Below are positions 15,737 through 24,741 of a DNA stretch of 64,000 nucleotides, in pieces; position 1 is the first letter of the stretch; every line of letters starts with the position of its first letter. The translations under genes and the position numbers were made by a program. This DNA comes from Streptomyces sp. NBC_00287 (lineage in GTDB: Bacteria; Actinomycetota; Actinomycetes; Streptomycetales; Streptomycetaceae): NCBI RefSeq assembly GCF_036173105.1, contig NZ_CP108053.1:2914001-2978000 (forward strand), in the 5' to 3' direction. Under the pieces are notes generated by a model. It saw only the letters and a list, made by a program, of their open reading frames with translations, did not search any database and had not been told where the DNA came from.

Positions 15737-16194
15737 GCGGGGATCCCGGGGTCGAAGGAGGACAGCACACGCCCGTCGACGGCGTACTCCACCCGCTGCG
15801 TGGCGTTCACATCCCGACTGACGGCGATGACACGGGTGCCCCGGGAGAGCTCGGGAAGGTACACCCGGGAGGAGACGTACGACGTGGAGGCCTGGATCGC
15901 GAAGGACCACTCCTCGATCGCTCCGGCCCGCAGGACAGCGTCCACCGAGGGCTCCAGGAAGCCCAGTTCCTCTACCGCTTCCACGTCCAGGTCGTCCAGG
16001 TGATCGAGGTCGTAGGGCTCGTCCGCCGCATTGCGGACCTCGATCTCCTGGGCCTCGACGCGGGTGAGCGGAAAGACGGACCCGCGCCGGGCACCGAGCC
16101 GTTCGAGCACCTCCTCTGGCGTGAGCTCCTCGCAGAAGACGAGGCTGTAGCCGAAGGGATACGCCTCGAAAACCCAGCGGAGTCCGTCGGTCAT
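15574..16194 (-). CDS. DUF6461-type conserved protein
   Basis: A 206-residue acidic soluble protein. It begins with an aromatic segment (LRWVFEAYPFGYSLVFCEELTPEEVLERLGA), has a middle section centred on EEWSFAIQ and VSRDVNATQRVEYAVDGRVLSSFDP, and ends with a helical part (SSVQVLEYLESRFGL). This is the pattern of the DUF6461 family common in streptomycetes, with no known biochemical role. It overlaps the convergent Fic frame by 163 nt. The next minus-strand gene upstream of it (16207) ends 12 nt before this start, so the two could be co-transcribed with the nuclease-like gene first. Confidence 0.62.
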   Translation of the reverse strand: MTDGLRWVFEAYPFGYSLVFCEELTPEEVLERLGARRGSVFPLTRVEAQEIEVRNAADEPYDLDHLDDLDVEAVEELGFLEPSVDAVLRAGAIEEWSFAIQASTSYVSSRVYLPELSRGTRVIAVSRDVNATQRVEYAVDGRVLSSFDPGIPAYDDGADPSAFGWPAGGEGMSSVQVLEYLESRFGLWVPKESEGERLPAAGFAGG

Positions 16195-16206
16195 TCCGTC
16201 ATCCTC

Positions 16207-18825
16207 TCAGCATCTCGGCGGGCACGGGTTGGGGTGCACTGCGAAGGACACCCAGCGGGGTTTGTAGATGCTGGGATCCTTGTAGTGCGAGCCCTCCTCT
16301 GAGACCCGGTTGTCGAAGGTGTTGACGTTGTAGCTGAACGTGAAGTGTGTTCCATCAGAGTTCAGTTGAGGGTGAACGTGCGCGTTGTAGGCGAAGATGT
16401 TCTCGTCGCCGTACACCCCCCACAACCCGGTCTCCGGCATCTTGTACACCTCGACCTGGTTGTACCAGCCGCCTGCCGGATCGCAGGAGGAGTAGGAGTA
16501 CACCTGGGCGTTGAAGGCCAGGTTGCTGTCCTGAGTGAGCAGCATGAACTGCCCGTTCCAGGGGGTGACGCTGTACTCGTTTGCCACCCCGGTCAGGGTG
16601 TTGGAGGTGCGGCGCTCATCGAGTGCCCATCGGTTGTTCGCCGGGTCGAGGAACTCCCAGCGGGTGTTGAGATCGTCGCCCCGCACACGGGCGACCCGCA
16701 TGGACTTCTTCGTCGGGGCGTCATCTACGCCGTAGATATATGTGTACCCATCGCCGCTCTGGCTCGACGGCAGAATCCCGGATCCCCAAGTGACTCCTGC
16801 GGCCGACGGCAACGGTACGACGCTCAAAGGTGAGTTGAGGTCAGACAGGGAGAAGGTCGCCAGCACGCTGTGGTGCCAGCCCCAGTCCCACAGGCCACCC
16901 CCGAAGCGGTAGTACTCCTGGAAGATCACCTGGAGGTATTTGGTACCGTCGCGTTCCGCGATCATTCCGTCGCCGAGCCAGTACCAATGCCCGGCTTCGT
17001 TGTTGGGCATGATCGGGCCCCGATTTGGGCCGGTGATCGTAGTCAGGTCGTTGCCGTCCTGGATGACGAAGGAACTGTTGATCAGCGGCGCGCTGGTGGG
17101 CCTGGACCCGTTCGAGCTGAGCGGCCCAAGAAAGGTGTCCGAGAACAGCCAGAGATTACGGCCGTCGGGCAATCGCACCGAATAGGTGGAGTCACCCCCG
17201 GTCCAGCCGTCCGGTGTTGTCCTCGCGTAGTCCAGGAAGGCACTCTGCGGGGCTGCCCCGGCCGTCACGTCGGAAACCACCGGCGACTTGACGGAACAGC
17301 TGCGCGGCTCCCAGGACTTGACCGGCCCCGCGTTGTTGTAGACCGCGGCCGCGCCGGAGTCGAGAAAGAAGCCGTCGTTGTCGAGGATGCGTTGACCTTG
17401 GTAGAAGTTGCTGAGAGCGGTGCCCACACCACCGTTCTGTCGCCGAGGCATGCTGGCGCGGGCGCACTCGCCGGTGGTGCCGGACTTCGTCCACGCCTGT
17501 ACGGCGTAGTCCGTGGATGGCCATCCGGAACCCGAACCTCCTGGCCAGACCGTCCACTGCTGGCACTGCGTGCCCGAAGAGATGCCCGACTGACCGCCGC
17601 TCTCCTTGGTGGCGGCGAAGGGGAACTCGTCACACTCGATGCTGTTGGGGTCGGGAGAGTTCCTCTGGCCGAAGCGGTCCTCCTTGACCCAGCTGCTGTC
17701 GCAGACCTTCCTGCGGTTCTCGTCCGAGACCGACGAGTCGCCCTCGCGGTGCAGCGGCTGCCCCATGCCCAGCCAGCCGATGTGGGAGTCCAGGCTCGCC
17801 TGGACGCGGCCGATGTAGTCACGGGCACCTGGGTAGGCGGAGCCGTCGACGACCATCGTCGGGGTGTAGCTGGGGACGACACAGCCCGCCGTGCCGCCGA
17901 TCTCGTCGTCGCAGCGGAGCTGGTAGTCGGCTCCGCCCCACACGACGGTGGAACTCTTGCCGCTCTGCGGCTTGGTGAAGGTCAGGGTCCACAGCATCAG
18001 GATGTCGTCGTGTCCGTTCGCCCCGGTCCAGCTGCGGTGCACGGTCCCCTCCCACCAGGTACCGGCGGGAGGCAAGGGAAGCTCGCCGATCCATGGGTCC
18101 TGACCGCCATCGGAGCAGCCGGAGAGGTAGTTGCACTCGGTGTTGACAGATACGGTCACGGTGGCCAGCGCGGGATCCATGCGGTCGACCCGCATGTAGA
18201 ATTCCTCCACAAAGCCTGTTGACCTGGGCTCTGTGTTGATCTCCTGCGCGGTGGTGATGTCGGCAGTGCCGAACTGGCTGCCATCGGTGTTGTAGACGAT
18301 GACGCCCCAGTACCGGACGGAACAGAGGCTGAAGCGGGTCACCTGGATGAGGGCTGTGCCCCCGTCGCACCATACTGGGAGGGCGGCGGCCGCAGAGAGG
18401 GCAGCCGAATTAGGGGGTTCTCTCTCCTCGACGCAGACCGCGCCGCCTTTACGCTTCGCCGGATCGCGCCTCAGCTCGTCGCAGCTGAAGCCAGCTTTGA
18501 TCCTCGACCGCTTCTCCTCGACCTCCTGAGGCTTGCGGTCTGCCTGCTTCTGATTCTTGAAGCTCTGTTTCGCCGCCGCGGGAAGAGGTTCGGTGGTCTC
18601 TACGGCGGTTTCCTGCTGGGGTGACCGGGTCTGTCCGGCCATTCCGGCCGCGGGGCCCGGCGGCCTACCGGAACTTCCGGGCGCTGAGAGGGCAGGGGCC
18701 TGCGCGGTGCCAGCCAGCAGGAATATCACCGCGCAGACCATCAGGAAGGGGCGTCTTGAACGCACAGGTCTGGAACGAGGTCTTAAACACACAGGAGTTA
18801 CGTCCTTCTCTCCCGATTCGGACAT
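16207..18825 (-). CDS. Large secreted protein: NucA/NucB-type deoxyribonuclease region plus beta-propeller-like domain
   Basis: An 872-residue exported protein. The signal region is RRPFLMVCAVIFLLAG... with cleavage near residue 48. A low-complexity Gln/Lys/Glu stretch and a beta-rich Cys-containing region (about 120-300) follow. The NucA/NucB motif ECDEFPFAATKESGG is near 390-405, and ALSNFYQGQRILDNDGFF near 480 completes that nuclease pattern. From about 535 to the end, repeated LWLFSDTFLG, YWLGDGM, YTYIYGVDD and FTFSYNVN strands look like a DUF4185/DUF5005-type five-bladed propeller. It probably degrades DNA outside the cell, with the propeller binding a polysaccharide or surface. The SD is weak and the exact start uncertain. 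Confidence 0.72.
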   Translation of the reverse strand: MSESGEKDVTPVCLRPRSRPVRSRRPFLMVCAVIFLLAGTAQAPALSAPGSSGRPPGPAAGMAGQTRSPQQETAVETTEPLPAAAKQSFKNQKQADRKPQEVEEKRSRIKAGFSCDELRRDPAKRKGGAVCVEEREPPNSAALSAAAALPVWCDGGTALIQVTRFSLCSVRYWGVIVYNTDGSQFGTADITTAQEINTEPRSTGFVEEFYMRVDRMDPALATVTVSVNTECNYLSGCSDGGQDPWIGELPLPPAGTWWEGTVHRSWTGANGHDDILMLWTLTFTKPQSGKSSTVVWGGADYQLRCDDEIGGTAGCVVPSYTPTMVVDGSAYPGARDYIGRVQASLDSHIGWLGMGQPLHREGDSSVSDENRRKVCDSSWVKEDRFGQRNSPDPNSIECDEFPFAATKESGGQSGISSGTQCQQWTVWPGGSGSGWPSTDYAVQAWTKSGTTGECARASMPRRQNGGVGTALSNFYQGQRILDNDGFFLDSGAAAVYNNAGPVKSWEPRSCSVKSPVVSDVTAGAAPQSAFLDYARTTPDGWTGGDSTYSVRLPDGRNLWLFSDTFLGPLSSNGSRPTSAPLINSSFVIQDGNDLTTITGPNRGPIMPNNEAGHWYWLGDGMIAERDGTKYLQVIFQEYYRFGGGLWDWGWHHSVLATFSLSDLNSPLSVVPLPSAAGVTWGSGILPSSQSGDGYTYIYGVDDAPTKKSMRVARVRGDDLNTRWEFLDPANNRWALDERRTSNTLTGVANEYSVTPWNGQFMLLTQDSNLAFNAQVYSYSSCDPAGGWYNQVEVYKMPETGLWGVYGDENIFAYNAHVHPQLNSDGTHFTFSYNVNTFDNRVSEEGSHYKDPSIYKPRWVSFAVHPNPCPPRC

Positions 18826-18884
18826 GGGGGAGCCCCAGGTGGTGGGGGGATGGACGTGCGAACACCTGTGGCAACCAGGCGTCT

Positions 18885-18920
18885 CAGACTTTACGTGTAC
18901 ATCAGACTTAACGTGTACAT
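18885..18920. repeat. Tandem 18-bp direct repeats upstream of the secreted nuclease gene
   Basis: Two adjacent 18-bp units (18885-18902 and 18903-18920) are identical at 17 positions: CAGACTTTACGTGTACAT and CAGACTTAACGTGTACAT. They sit 60-95 nt upstream of the minus-strand start at 18825 and just after the stop of the ATPase-like gene at 18931. The position and phasing (about 1.7 helical turns) suggest a paired regulator-binding site. Confidence 0.75.
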
Positions 18921-18930
18921 GCCTTTTCGG

Positions 18931-19350
18931 TCAACACTTCCCAGACTCAAACCACACCGTCTTCCCACCCCCACCCCTCCGGTCCACCCCCCACTTGTCG
19001 GCCACCTCACACAGCAGCACCAACCCCCGCCCGCCCTCCGAGTCCAGCGGCAACCAGCCCTCCATACACGGGACTTCGGCACACCCGTCCGACACCTCCA
19101 CCCGCACGCCGGCCCCCTGCCGCAGCACGAGTACCCGACAGCGACGGTCCGGGACATGGCGTACGACATTGGCGACCAGCTCGGTCACGCCCAGCGCCAC
19201 GGCGTCGTACAGCTCCGGCAACTCCCAGTCCTCCAGCAGCGAGCGCACGATCCGGCGGATGTGTCGCGCGGAGTGCTCACCGACGGTGAGGTTCATGGCG
19301 TACTGAACCGCGTGTGGCGCGGCGAGAGTGGGGGGAATGTATTCATTCAC
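18931..19350 (-). CDS. ATP-binding (HATPase_c, RsbW/AbaA-type) regulatory protein
   Basis: A 139-residue GHKL ATPase-fold protein: N-box region DAVALGVTELVANVVRHV (near 48-65), the G1-like region VRVEVSDGC and G2-like GGRGLVLLCEVADKWGV. It lacks kinase phospho-acceptor domains, so it is of the anti-sigma/serine-kinase-like type abundant in streptomycetes. It is divergent from an Scr1-like regulator and DUF397 gene, the AbaA-like arrangement linked to development and antibiotic production. Partner proteins (sigma factor or Scr1-like) are inferred from context. The start ATG has no strong SD. Confidence 0.82.
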   Translation of the reverse strand: MNEYIPPTLAAPHAVQYAMNLTVGEHSARHIRRIVRSLLEDWELPELYDAVALGVTELVANVVRHVPDRRCRVLVLRQGAGVRVEVSDGCAEVPCMEGWLPLDSEGGRGLVLLCEVADKWGVDRRGGGGKTVWFESGKC

Positions 19351-19423
19351 GGTACGAGCGTGACCTCGCGCAACTACTTTGGGCTACAGGCCGGATACAA
19401 CATGCTCTGGAGTGGGGCACTTC

Positions 19424-20231
19424 GTGACGCACGTCAACGTTCTGGATCCGGGGGCCTCGCCTCTCGACTACTACGGCTTCGAGTTACGGCGGTACCGAGA
19501 GGCCGCCGGCCTCACTCAGCGCCAGTTGGGTGACATCGTCAACTACACCGGGTCGCTGGTCGGTCAGATTGAGACCGCCCGGAAACTCCCGACACCGGAG
19601 TTCAGCGACCGCGCGGACGCGGCTCTGGGGACGGGCGGGTTACTGTCCCGGCTGGTCGTCCTGGTGATGCGCAGTCAACTTCCGGCCTGGTTTCAGCAGG
19701 TCGCCGAGCTCGAAGTACGGGCCGTCGAAATCTGCACGTTCCAGACGCACATGGTCCACGGTCTCCTCCAGACCAAGGGCTACGTCCGTGCAGTTCTCGG
19801 CGTACTCGACGAGACCAACCTCGACGACCGCACGGCGGTACGACTCGCCCGGCAGCGCATCTTCGAGAAGGAGGAGCCGCCGGTCTTCTGGATGATCCTC
19901 AGCGAGGCGGCGTTGCATCAGGAGATCGGCAGCCGGGAGGTCATGCGTGAGCAACTCGCTCACCTGCTGTCCTTCGAGAGCAACCCGCTCATCAACATCC
20001 AGGTGCTGCCGTTCACGGCCGGCGCACACGCGGGGCTCCAAGGCTCGTTCAACCTCTACCGCTTTCCCAGCGATCCGACCATCGTCTACACGGAGGGTTA
20101 CGGCAGCGGGCATCCGACCGCCAACCCGGACACCGTCAAAGACTGCTCGCTCCGTTACGATCATCTTCAAGCCGCCGCGCTCTCCCTCAAGGACTCGGCG
20201 GAGCTGATCCGGCGCGTGATGGAGGACCGCT

Positions 20232-20251
<20 letters not shown>
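19424..20251 (+). CDS. Helix-turn-helix regulator with DUF5753 (Scr1-like), two TTA codons
   Basis: About 275 residues. The N-terminal XRE-type helix-turn-helix is GFELRRYREAAGLTQRQLGDIVNYTGSLVGQIE. The DUF5753 domain carries VRAVEICTFQTHMVHGLLQT, VFWMILSEAALHQEIG and INIQVLPFTAGAHAG. This is the streptomycete Scr1-like regulator/antitoxin-like family, normally paired with DUF397. I prefer GTG 19424 (GGAG about 11 nt upstream) over TTG 19379. TTA leucine codons at 19484-19486 (codon 21) and 19640-19642 (codon 73) make translation dependent on the bldA tRNA, so expression should be late or developmental. It overlaps the DUF397 gene by 20 nt. Confidence 0.88.
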
Positions 20252-21747
<1,496 letters not shown>

Positions 21748-21782
21748 TCACCGCCCCGAGTTGGCCGATGGCTGGAGCCGCC

Positions 21783-23018
21783 ATGCCCTGTCCAGCGCTT
21801 CCCGACGGGTTCGACTTCACCGACCCCGACCTCCTCCAACACCGCGTCCCCTTCCCGGAGTACGCCGAGCTGCGCCGGGCCGAACCGGTGCGCTGGATCC
21901 CGCAGCCGGACAATCTCGCCGGCTTCCAGGACGAGGGGTACTGGGCCGTCACCCGGCACGCGGACGTCAAGTACGTCTCCACGCACCCGGAGCTCTTCTC
22001 CTCCTGGGTCAACACCGCGATCATCCGCTTCAACGAGCACATCGAGCGCGACGCCATCGACGCGCAGCGGCTGATCCTGCTGAACATGGACCCGCCCGAG
22101 CACACCCGGGTCCGCCAGATCGTGCAGCGGGTCTTCACCCCGCGCGCGATACGGGCGTTGGAGGAGCGGCTGCGCAACCGGGCCCACTCGATCGTCACCG
22201 AGGCCCGCGCGAACCCCGGCCCCTTCGACTTCGTCACCCAGGTCGCCTGCGAACTGCCCCTCCAGGCCATCGCCGAGCTGATCGGCATCCCGCAGGACGA
22301 CCGGGCCAAGATCTTCGACTGGTCCAACAAGATGATCTCGTACGACGATCCCGAGTACGCGATCACCGAGGAGGTCGGCGCCGAGTCGGCCACCGAGCTC
22401 ATCGCCTACGCGATGAACATGGCCGCCGACCGCAAGCAGTGCCCGGCGAAGGACATCGTGACCACGCTGGTCGCCGCCGAGGACGAAGGCAACCTCGGCT
22501 CCGACGAGTTCGGCTTCTTCGTGCTGATGCTGGCCGTCGCGGGCAACGAGACCACCCGCAACGCCATCACCCACGGCATGCACGCCTTCCTCACCCACCC
22601 CGAGCAGTGGGAGCTGTACAAGAGGGAGCGGCCCGAGACGGCGGCCGAGGAGATCGTGCGCTGGGCGACCCCGGTCAACTCCTTCCAGCGCACCGCGACC
22701 CAGGACACGGAGCTGGGCGGCAAGCTGATCAAGAAGGGCGACCGGGTGGGCGTGTTCTACGCCTCCGCCAACCATGACCCCGAGGTCTTCGAGAACCCCG
22801 ACGCCTTCGACATCACCCGCGATCCCAATCCCCACCTCGGCTTCGGCGGCGGAGGCCCGCACTACTGCCTCGGCAAGTCCCTGGCCGTCCTGGAGATCGA
22901 CCTCATCTTCAACGCCATCGCCGACGCCATGCCCGACCTGCGCCTGGCGAGCGACCCGGACCGGCTGCGCTCGGCGTGGATCAACGGCGTGAAACACCTC
23001 CAGGTCGAGCTCGCCTGA
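21783..23018 (+). CDS. Cytochrome P450, CYP125-like (steroid C26/27 hydroxylase family)
   Basis: A 411-residue P450: I-helix AVAGNETTRN near 258, K-helix ExxR in EEIVRW near 290, heme loop LGFGGGGPHYCLG with the axial Cys near 361. N-terminal FDFTDPDLLQHRVPFPEYAELRRAEPVRWI-type sequence and VKYVSTHPELFSSW follow the CYP125 pattern (shown in parts). Members oxidise the terminal carbon of cholesterol-like side chains using ferredoxin and O2. No redox partner is adjacent. ATG 21783 has GGAG 6 nt upstream; an in-frame ATG at 21735 lacks one. Divergent to the thiolase over a KstR-like site. Confidence 0.88.
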   Translation: MPCPALPDGFDFTDPDLLQHRVPFPEYAELRRAEPVRWIPQPDNLAGFQDEGYWAVTRHADVKYVSTHPELFSSWVNTAIIRFNEHIERDAIDAQRLILLNMDPPEHTRVRQIVQRVFTPRAIRALEERLRNRAHSIVTEARANPGPFDFVTQVACELPLQAIAELIGIPQDDRAKIFDWSNKMISYDDPEYAITEEVGAESATELIAYAMNMAADRKQCPAKDIVTTLVAAEDEGNLGSDEFGFFVLMLAVAGNETTRNAITHGMHAFLTHPEQWELYKRERPETAAEEIVRWATPVNSFQRTATQDTELGGKLIKKGDRVGVFYASANHDPEVFENPDAFDITRDPNPHLGFGGGGPHYCLGKSLAVLEIDLIFNAIADAMPDLRLASDPDRLRSAWINGVKHLQVELA

Positions 23019-23044
23019 CAGACGTCGAGCCGGCCCCACAGACC

Positions 23045-23094
23045 CGGGGGAGGCAGGAGCACCTCATCCCCCCGCCCTGCCCCTGCCTCCCCCG
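23045..23094 (+). terminator. Long-loop hairpin between P450 and the next gene
   Basis: CGGGGGAGGCAGG (23045-23057) pairs perfectly with CCTGCCTCCCCCG (23082-23094) around a 24-nt C-rich loop. There is no T-run. It could end the P450 message or structure the leader of the gene starting at 23104. Confidence 0.5.
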
Positions 23095-23103
23095 AGGCCA
23101 CCA

Positions 23104-24741
23104 ATGAACGAATCCGTGCGGTTCGGCGTCTTCGATCGTGTGTCTGTCCCTGTCGAGATCGCCACCCGCCCGGACACGAGCACGCCCCCACCGTGGAAGC
23201 CGGGCTTCCGCCTCCCCCTCCTCGCCACCCTCCCCCTGCTCCCGCTCTACGCCGTGTGGTGGCTCGTCCTCGCCACCGGCGGCGGTGATCTCGCGGCCCA
23301 GGAGGCCTGGTCGGGCTTCGCCTCCCGGCACGGCGGCTCGGCCTACAACCTGTTCTGGTACGGCGGTATGCACACCGCCAACTACAGCCTGATCTCTCCG
23401 TACTTGATGGCCGCGCTCGGCGTGCGCACGGTCACCGTCCTCGCCGGGCTCGCCGCGTCCTGGCTGGCGGCCGTCCTGATCAGCCGTGCCGGTGTCCGAA
23501 GACCCCTCGGCCCGGCGCTGCTCGCCTCGCTCGCCCTGTGGTGCAACGTGGCCTCGGGCCGCACGACCTTCGCCCTCGGCGTCGCCTTCGGCCTGGCCGC
23601 CTGCCTTCTGCTCACCCGCGAGCGCCGGATCACCCTGGCGGTGGCGTACGCGGCACTGGCGACGATGGCCAGCCCGGTGGCGGGCCTGTTCCTGGTGGTC
23701 GTGGGCGCGGCTCTCCTGCTCGTACGGGACTGGGGGCGGGCGCTGGCCCTGCTCATACCCCCCGCTCTCGTCGTCGGCGCGACGACCCTCCTCTTCCCGT
23801 TCACCGGCGAGCAGTTGATGCCCCCGGCCCGCATCTGGCCGCCCGTCGTTCTCGGCCTCGCGGTCACCGCGCTGGCGCCGCGCACCTGGCGGGTCGCCCG
23901 GTGGAGCGGCGCGGTCTACGCGTCCGGGACTGTCCTGACGTATCTCATCCCCTCCCCCGTCGGCACGAACGTCGAGCGGTTCGCGGAACTCTTCGCCCCG
24001 GCCGTGCTGTTGGCGGCCCTGCTCAGTGCACCCGGGCTCCGAACAGCACGCCGGAATCTGCTCGTCGCCGCCCTTGTCTTCTCCGTCGCCTGGGTCGGCA
24101 AGAAGACCGCCGACGATCTGAAGGTCTCCACCGTGGTGCCCGCCTGGGCCGCCGAGACGCAGGGTGTCGTACGGGCCCTGGAGGGCCTCGGCGCCGACCG
24201 CACCCGGGTCGAGGTCGTCCCGGCCCGCAACCACCGCGAGGCCGTGGGACTCGCCCCGCACATCAACATGGCCCGCGGCTGGAACCGCCAGCTCGACATG
24301 GAACGCGCCCGCCTCTTCTACGACGGCACCTTCAACGCTGCCACTTACCGGGCCTGGCTGGACCGGTGGGCGGTCGGTCTGGTGGTCCAGCCGCTCGGCA
24401 AGCCCGACGGATACGCCGAGGCCGAGGCGCGGCTCATAAGCGAACAGCGGCCGGAGTGGCTGGAGCCCGTCTGGCAGGACGCCCACTGGCGGATCTACCG
24501 GGTGCGGGACGCCGTACCCCTCGTATCGCCGCCCGCGACCGTCGTGCGGTCCTCCGGCGCCGACCTCGTCGTCCACCTTCCGCGCCCGGGCTCGGTGACG
24601 GTGCGGGTGGCGTACTCGCGCTGGCTGCGGGCGGAGGGCGGATGCCTGTCCCCGCAGGGGGAGTTCACCCGCCTCACGGTGACCGCGCCCGGCGAGTACC
24701 GGATCAGCTCGGAGTACGGTCCTTCAACGGCTCGCTGCTGA
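23104..24741 (+). CDS. Multi-pass membrane protein with C-terminal soluble domain, possibly GT-C-like
   Basis: A 545-residue protein. It has about ten hydrophobic helices up to residue 330 (LLATLPLLPLYAVWWLV, VTVLAGLAASWLAAVLI, LLLVRDWGRALALLIP and others), then a soluble C-terminal region of about 200 residues ending in a small beta domain (VVHLPRPGSVTVRVAYSRWLR). An acidic loop after the first helix and the polytopic-plus-soluble layout resemble GT-C glycosyltransferases or DUF2079-like proteins, but no catalytic motif is certain. Its 3' end overlaps the convergent GT87-PAP2 gene by 38 nt. Cell-envelope glycan or lipid work is a guess from that neighbour. Confidence 0.6.
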   Translation: MNESVRFGVFDRVSVPVEIATRPDTSTPPPWKPGFRLPLLATLPLLPLYAVWWLVLATGGGDLAAQEAWSGFASRHGGSAYNLFWYGGMHTANYSLISPYLMAALGVRTVTVLAGLAASWLAAVLISRAGVRRPLGPALLASLALWCNVASGRTTFALGVAFGLAACLLLTRERRITLAVAYAALATMASPVAGLFLVVVGAALLLVRDWGRALALLIPPALVVGATTLLFPFTGEQLMPPARIWPPVVLGLAVTALAPRTWRVARWSGAVYASGTVLTYLIPSPVGTNVERFAELFAPAVLLAALLSAPGLRTARRNLLVAALVFSVAWVGKKTADDLKVSTVVPAWAAETQGVVRALEGLGADRTRVEVVPARNHREAVGLAPHINMARGWNRQLDMERARLFYDGTFNAATYRAWLDRWAVGLVVQPLGKPDGYAEAEARLISEQRPEWLEPVWQDAHWRIYRVRDAVPLVSPPATVVRSSGADLVVHLPRPGSVTVRVAYSRWLRAEGGCLSPQGEFTRLTVTAPGEYRISSEYGPSTARC

